A stretch of DNA of 7,260 bases, from the NCBI GenBank assembly GCA_030621805.1, contig JAUXGY010000083.1:1-7260 (forward strand), in the 5' to 3' direction. Of the stretch, positions 5,048 through 7,260 are shown one piece after another (position 1 is the stretch's first letter; every line of letters starts with the position of its first letter). Made by a program: the position numbers and the translations under genes. The stretch comes from Kiritimatiellales bacterium (GTDB taxonomy: Bacteria > Verrucomicrobiota > Kiritimatiellia > Kiritimatiellales > Pontiellaceae). The notes below the pieces were generated by a model. It did no database searches and was not told where the DNA came from. It saw nothing but the letters and a program-made list of their open reading frames with translations.

Positions 5048-6406
5048 ATGCAAAAAGTAGCGATAATCGGAGCGGGAATTACGGGGCTGACGGCGGCGTT
5101 CGAGTTGCAACGGTGCGGTGTGAACTGCACGGTGTTCGAAGCGTCCGACCGCGTGGGCGGCGTGATCCAAACCGTACATGAGGATGGATTCCTCGTGGAG
5201 TGCGGCCCCAACTCGATTCTCGACACCCATCCGAATATTGGAAAATTGATTGCCCGCCTCGGCATCGAAGGCAACAAGCTCCCCGCTAATACCGCTGCCC
5301 AAAATCGATTCATTGTCCGGGATGGCGAACCGATCGCCCTGCCGACCTCTCCCCCGGCATTGATCAAATCGAAGGCCTTTTCGGGCAAGGCAAAACTACG
5401 GTTGCTGCGAGAACCCTTCATCAGATCCAAATCGAACGAGTCCGAGAGCCTCGCCGACTTTGTGGTGCGGCGACTCGGGCAGGAATTTCTCGACTATGCC
5501 ATTAACCCGTTTGTCGGTGGCGTTTATGCGGGCGACCCGGCGAAACTTTCTACCTGCCATGCCTTCCCGAAACTCTATGCGCTGGAGCAGGAGTATGGAT
5601 CGCTGATCAAGGGAGCCATCAAAGGCTCCAAGGCACGAAAAAAGCGTGCGGAGACGGCGTCGAAAGATGCACGCATGTTTACCTTCGACGACGGCATGGA
5701 AGTGCTCCCGAAGCAGTTGGCCACAAAGCTGGGCGATGCCCTAAAGCTCAATACCCCGGTTAAGGGTTGCCATCGATTGGACCGTGGAAATTGGCAGATT
5801 AACGGTGAAGAATACACCGACGTGGTGCTGGCCATCCCGGCCCACCTGATGCCCAAGCTTGACGTCCCTTTCGACCTCAGCCCCTTTACGGAAATCTATT
5901 ATCCTCCCGTCGCCAGCCTGTCGCTGGGCTTCAACGAAAATCAGTTCCTGCATCCGCTTAATGGCTTCGGCATGTTGATTCCCAAGATTGAAAACCGATA
6001 TGCGCTGGGGGCACTTTTCCCCTCTTCGATTTTTCCCGAACGCGCCCCCGTCGGCATGGCCTTGTTGACCGTATTCATCGGCGGCGCCATGGCCCCTGAA
6101 AAGGCGCTGCAGGATGAGGACGAAATGCTTGCAAACGTGCTGAAGGATCTGCAAGACCTACTGGGTCTTTCCGGTGCTCCGGAGTACAAACGTCTCAGCG
6201 TCGCCCCCAAAGCGATCCCGCAGTATGTCATGGGTTATGAAAAGTATTTGAACCACATGAAGCAGATCGAGGACGAGCATCCCGGCATCCACTTTGCCGG
6301 CCACTACCGCGACGGCATTTCCGTCGGCAACTCCATCCTCTCCGGCATCAACATTGCGAAACGAATAATTAAACACCAAGACACAAAGGACTCTAAGCAA
6401 CACTAA
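5048..6406 (+). CDS. hemG: protoporphyrinogen oxidase, HemY-type flavoprotein
   Basis: This 452-residue FAD-dependent amine-oxidase-fold protein oxidises protoporphyrinogen IX to protoporphyrin IX. The N-terminal Rossmann motif is VAIIGAGITGLTAAFEL (4-20), followed by the ribose-binding acidic residue in VFEASDRVGG (29-38) and GFLVECGPNSIL (47-58), typical of the HemY/PPOX family (about 450-480 residues). INPFVGGVYAGDP and the C-terminal HFAGHYRDGISVGNSIL with SGINIAKRI, the second FAD contact, are also present. HemY-type enzymes normally use oxygen as electron acceptor; other acceptors are possible in anaerobes. The last 11 residues (442-452, KHQDTKDSKQH) and the stop are encoded by a repeat element and are not family sequence. 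hemH follows closely. The symbol hemY is also used for this type. Confidence 0.95.
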   Translation: MQKVAIIGAGITGLTAAFELQRCGVNCTVFEASDRVGGVIQTVHEDGFLVECGPNSILDTHPNIGKLIARLGIEGNKLPANTAAQNRFIVRDGEPIALPTSPPALIKSKAFSGKAKLRLLREPFIRSKSNESESLADFVVRRLGQEFLDYAINPFVGGVYAGDPAKLSTCHAFPKLYALEQEYGSLIKGAIKGSKARKKRAETASKDARMFTFDDGMEVLPKQLATKLGDALKLNTPVKGCHRLDRGNWQINGEEYTDVVLAIPAHLMPKLDVPFDLSPFTEIYYPPVASLSLGFNENQFLHPLNGFGMLIPKIENRYALGALFPSSIFPERAPVGMALLTVFIGGAMAPEKALQDEDEMLANVLKDLQDLLGLSGAPEYKRLSVAPKAIPQYVMGYEKYLNHMKQIEDEHPGIHFAGHYRDGISVGNSILSGINIAKRIIKHQDTKDSKQH

Positions 6407-6436
6407 GCTTTGTGCTCTTCGAGCCTTAGTGTTTAA
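6369..6436. repeat. inverted repeat of 9-nt units overlapping hemG end
   Basis: The left part has four 9-nt units: AACACCAAG, ACACAAAGG, ACTCTAAGC, AACACTAAG (6372-6407). The right part carries the units in inverse orientation: CTTTGTGCT, CTTCGAGCC, TTAGTGTTT (6408-6434). Outer arms TTAAACACCAAG (6369-6380) and CTTAGTGTTTAA (6425-6436) pair with one mismatch; inner CACAAAG (6382-6388) pairs with CTTTGTG (6408-6414), and GCTC-TTC-GAGC (6414-6424) can form a small side hairpin. The hemG stop TAA (6404-6406) is inside the element. Confidence 0.82.
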
Positions 6437-6438
6437 AT
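6410..6438 (+). promoter_or_regulatory. possible hemH promoter, leaderless type
   Basis: TTGTGC (6410-6415), a 17-nt spacer and TTAAAT (6433-6438) lie 7 nt before ATG 6446. Both boxes are partial matches and sit almost entirely in the repeat, so the element could provide a promoter for hemH. Co-transcription from hemG is an equally good explanation. Confidence 0.3.
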
Positions 6439-6445
6439 GCCTTTT

Positions 6446-7260
6446 ATGAATCGTGGATTTCTATTGATGAATACGGGATCACCGGAGGCGCCGGAAGAGG
6501 CGGCGCTGCGCACGTACCTTAAGGAATTCCTGATGGATCCATATGTGATCGATCTTCCTTGGCCTCAACGTGCGTTGCTCGTTTACGGGCTCATCCTACC
6601 GCGCCGCCCGGCGGAATCGGCCAAGGCCTATGCAAAGATTTGGACGGAGAATGGATCGCCACTGGTTCATTGTTGCTCCGACCTGGCAAAGGGGCTGGGG
6701 GTCGAAGTCGGCATGGCCTACGGAAAACCTTCGATTAAGGATGCTATCGAGCGGATGCTGGCGGAGGGCGTCGATGAAGTTTGCCTCCTTCCGATGTTCC
6801 CGCACTATGCCATGGCCACCACCGGGTCGTGCATCGCAGGAGTGAAGGCGGCGCTCAACAACCGGGCGGCACTGCGCGTGGCTCCGCCCTTCTTCGACGA
6901 ACCGACCTTTATCCAACCGCTGGCGGAATCGCTCGCCGAGGTCGACGAACACATTCTCTTTACCTTCCACGGCCTGCCTGAACGGCACTTGGAAAAAGAT
7001 GCCCGCACCGCCAACTACCGCATTCGCTGCCTGGAAACCTCGCGGTTGATTGCCACTGCAGCGGGCATTCCTGAAGAGCGCTACACCGTTTCGTTCCAGT
7101 CGCGCCTGGGCCGCGCCAAATGGCTCGAACCCTACACCGAAGAGACGCTACGCCAGCTTCCCTCCCGCGGAATCAAACAACTGGCGGTGATCTGCCCCTC
7201 GTTCTTTTGCGACTGCCTCGAAACGCTTGAAGAGATTGAAATCCGCGGTCAGAAAATCTT
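6446..7260 (+). CDS. hemH: ferrochelatase (3' end outside window)
   Basis: The frame stays open to the right edge; about 271 residues are visible of a family length near 320-340. Ferrochelatase inserts ferrous iron into protoporphyrin IX to make protoheme. Signatures in order: GFLLMNTGSPEAP at the N-terminus, LREFL-like TYLKEFLMDPYVID, GSPL, LLPMFPHYAMATTGS, FTFHGLPERHLEKD with the catalytic histidine, VSFQSRLGRAKWLEPYTEETL, and CPSFFCDCLETLEEIEIRG containing the conserved glutamate. ATG 6446 gives MNRGFLLMNTGSP, the usual family beginning; ATG 6437 would add three residues and touches the repeat. Neither has a Shine-Dalgarno site. The start lies 39 nt after the hemG stop. HemH plus protoporphyrinogen oxidase shows the protoporphyrin rather than the coproporphyrin route. 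Confidence 0.95.
   Translation, partial: MNRGFLLMNTGSPEAPEEAALRTYLKEFLMDPYVIDLPWPQRALLVYGLILPRRPAESAKAYAKIWTENGSPLVHCCSDLAKGLGVEVGMAYGKPSIKDAIERMLAEGVDEVCLLPMFPHYAMATTGSCIAGVKAALNNRAALRVAPPFFDEPTFIQPLAESLAEVDEHILFTFHGLPERHLEKDARTANYRIRCLETSRLIATAAGIPEERYTVSFQSRLGRAKWLEPYTEETLRQLPSRGIKQLAVICPSFFCDCLETLEEIEIRGQKI

Noticed and set aside
5029..5430. Minus-strand open frame antisense to hemG
   Set aside because: It mirrors the codon bias of the coding strand, has no recognisable motif and lies wholly opposite a well-supported gene.
264..6436. CRISPR array made of the short repeats
   Set aside because: The repeats are inverted or contiguous 7- and 9-nt tandem units with no regular unique spacers, and no cas gene is present.

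Overview
The window looks like a chromosomal piece of a Gram-negative bacterium that is anaerobic or lives at low oxygen. The best guess is the PVC superphylum, Kiritimatiellota (Pontiella-like) or a relative. This rests on three things: the style of the exported SUMF1 protein, the pyrophosphate-type phosphofructokinase tail, and the many short palindromic intergenic repeats. It is inference, since no rRNA or marker gene is present.

Layout. Bases 1-174 are the 3' end of a gene whose product matches the C-terminus of PPi-dependent phosphofructokinase. It is followed by twin hairpins (the second a clear terminator) and a 75-bp palindromic repeat. A complete rubrerythrin gene (403-978) follows, closed by a strong terminator. 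Next come hemE (1077-2120) and hemN (2209-3567) on the plus strand. A convergent gene on the minus strand (4854-3715) encodes a secreted SUMF1-domain protein. Then hemG of the HemY type (5048-6406) and hemH (6446 to beyond the right edge, about 80% visible) resume on the plus strand.

The four hem genes encode the last four steps of the classical protoporphyrin route, in pathway order: uroporphyrinogen decarboxylase, oxygen-independent coproporphyrinogen dehydrogenase, protoporphyrinogen oxidase and ferrochelatase. The SUMF1 gene splits the set into hemE-hemN and hemG-hemH.

Two patterns deserve attention. First, none of the four hem genes has a Shine-Dalgarno sequence. Each has a -10-like hexamer (ATAAAT, TTTAAT, TTAAAT, TTAAAT) ending 6-7 nt before its ATG, as expected for leaderless mRNAs. 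The rubrerythrin and SUMF1 genes in the same window do have good Shine-Dalgarno sites. Second, short repeats sit at most gene borders. Two of them share an architecture (9-nt units arranged as an inverted repeat) but not a sequence. One of these supplies the last 11 codons and the stop of hemG, and a separate 7-nt tandem repeat is embedded in frame in hemN. I found no CRISPR array, transposase, tRNA, rRNA, phage or defence gene, and no clearly new multi-gene system.
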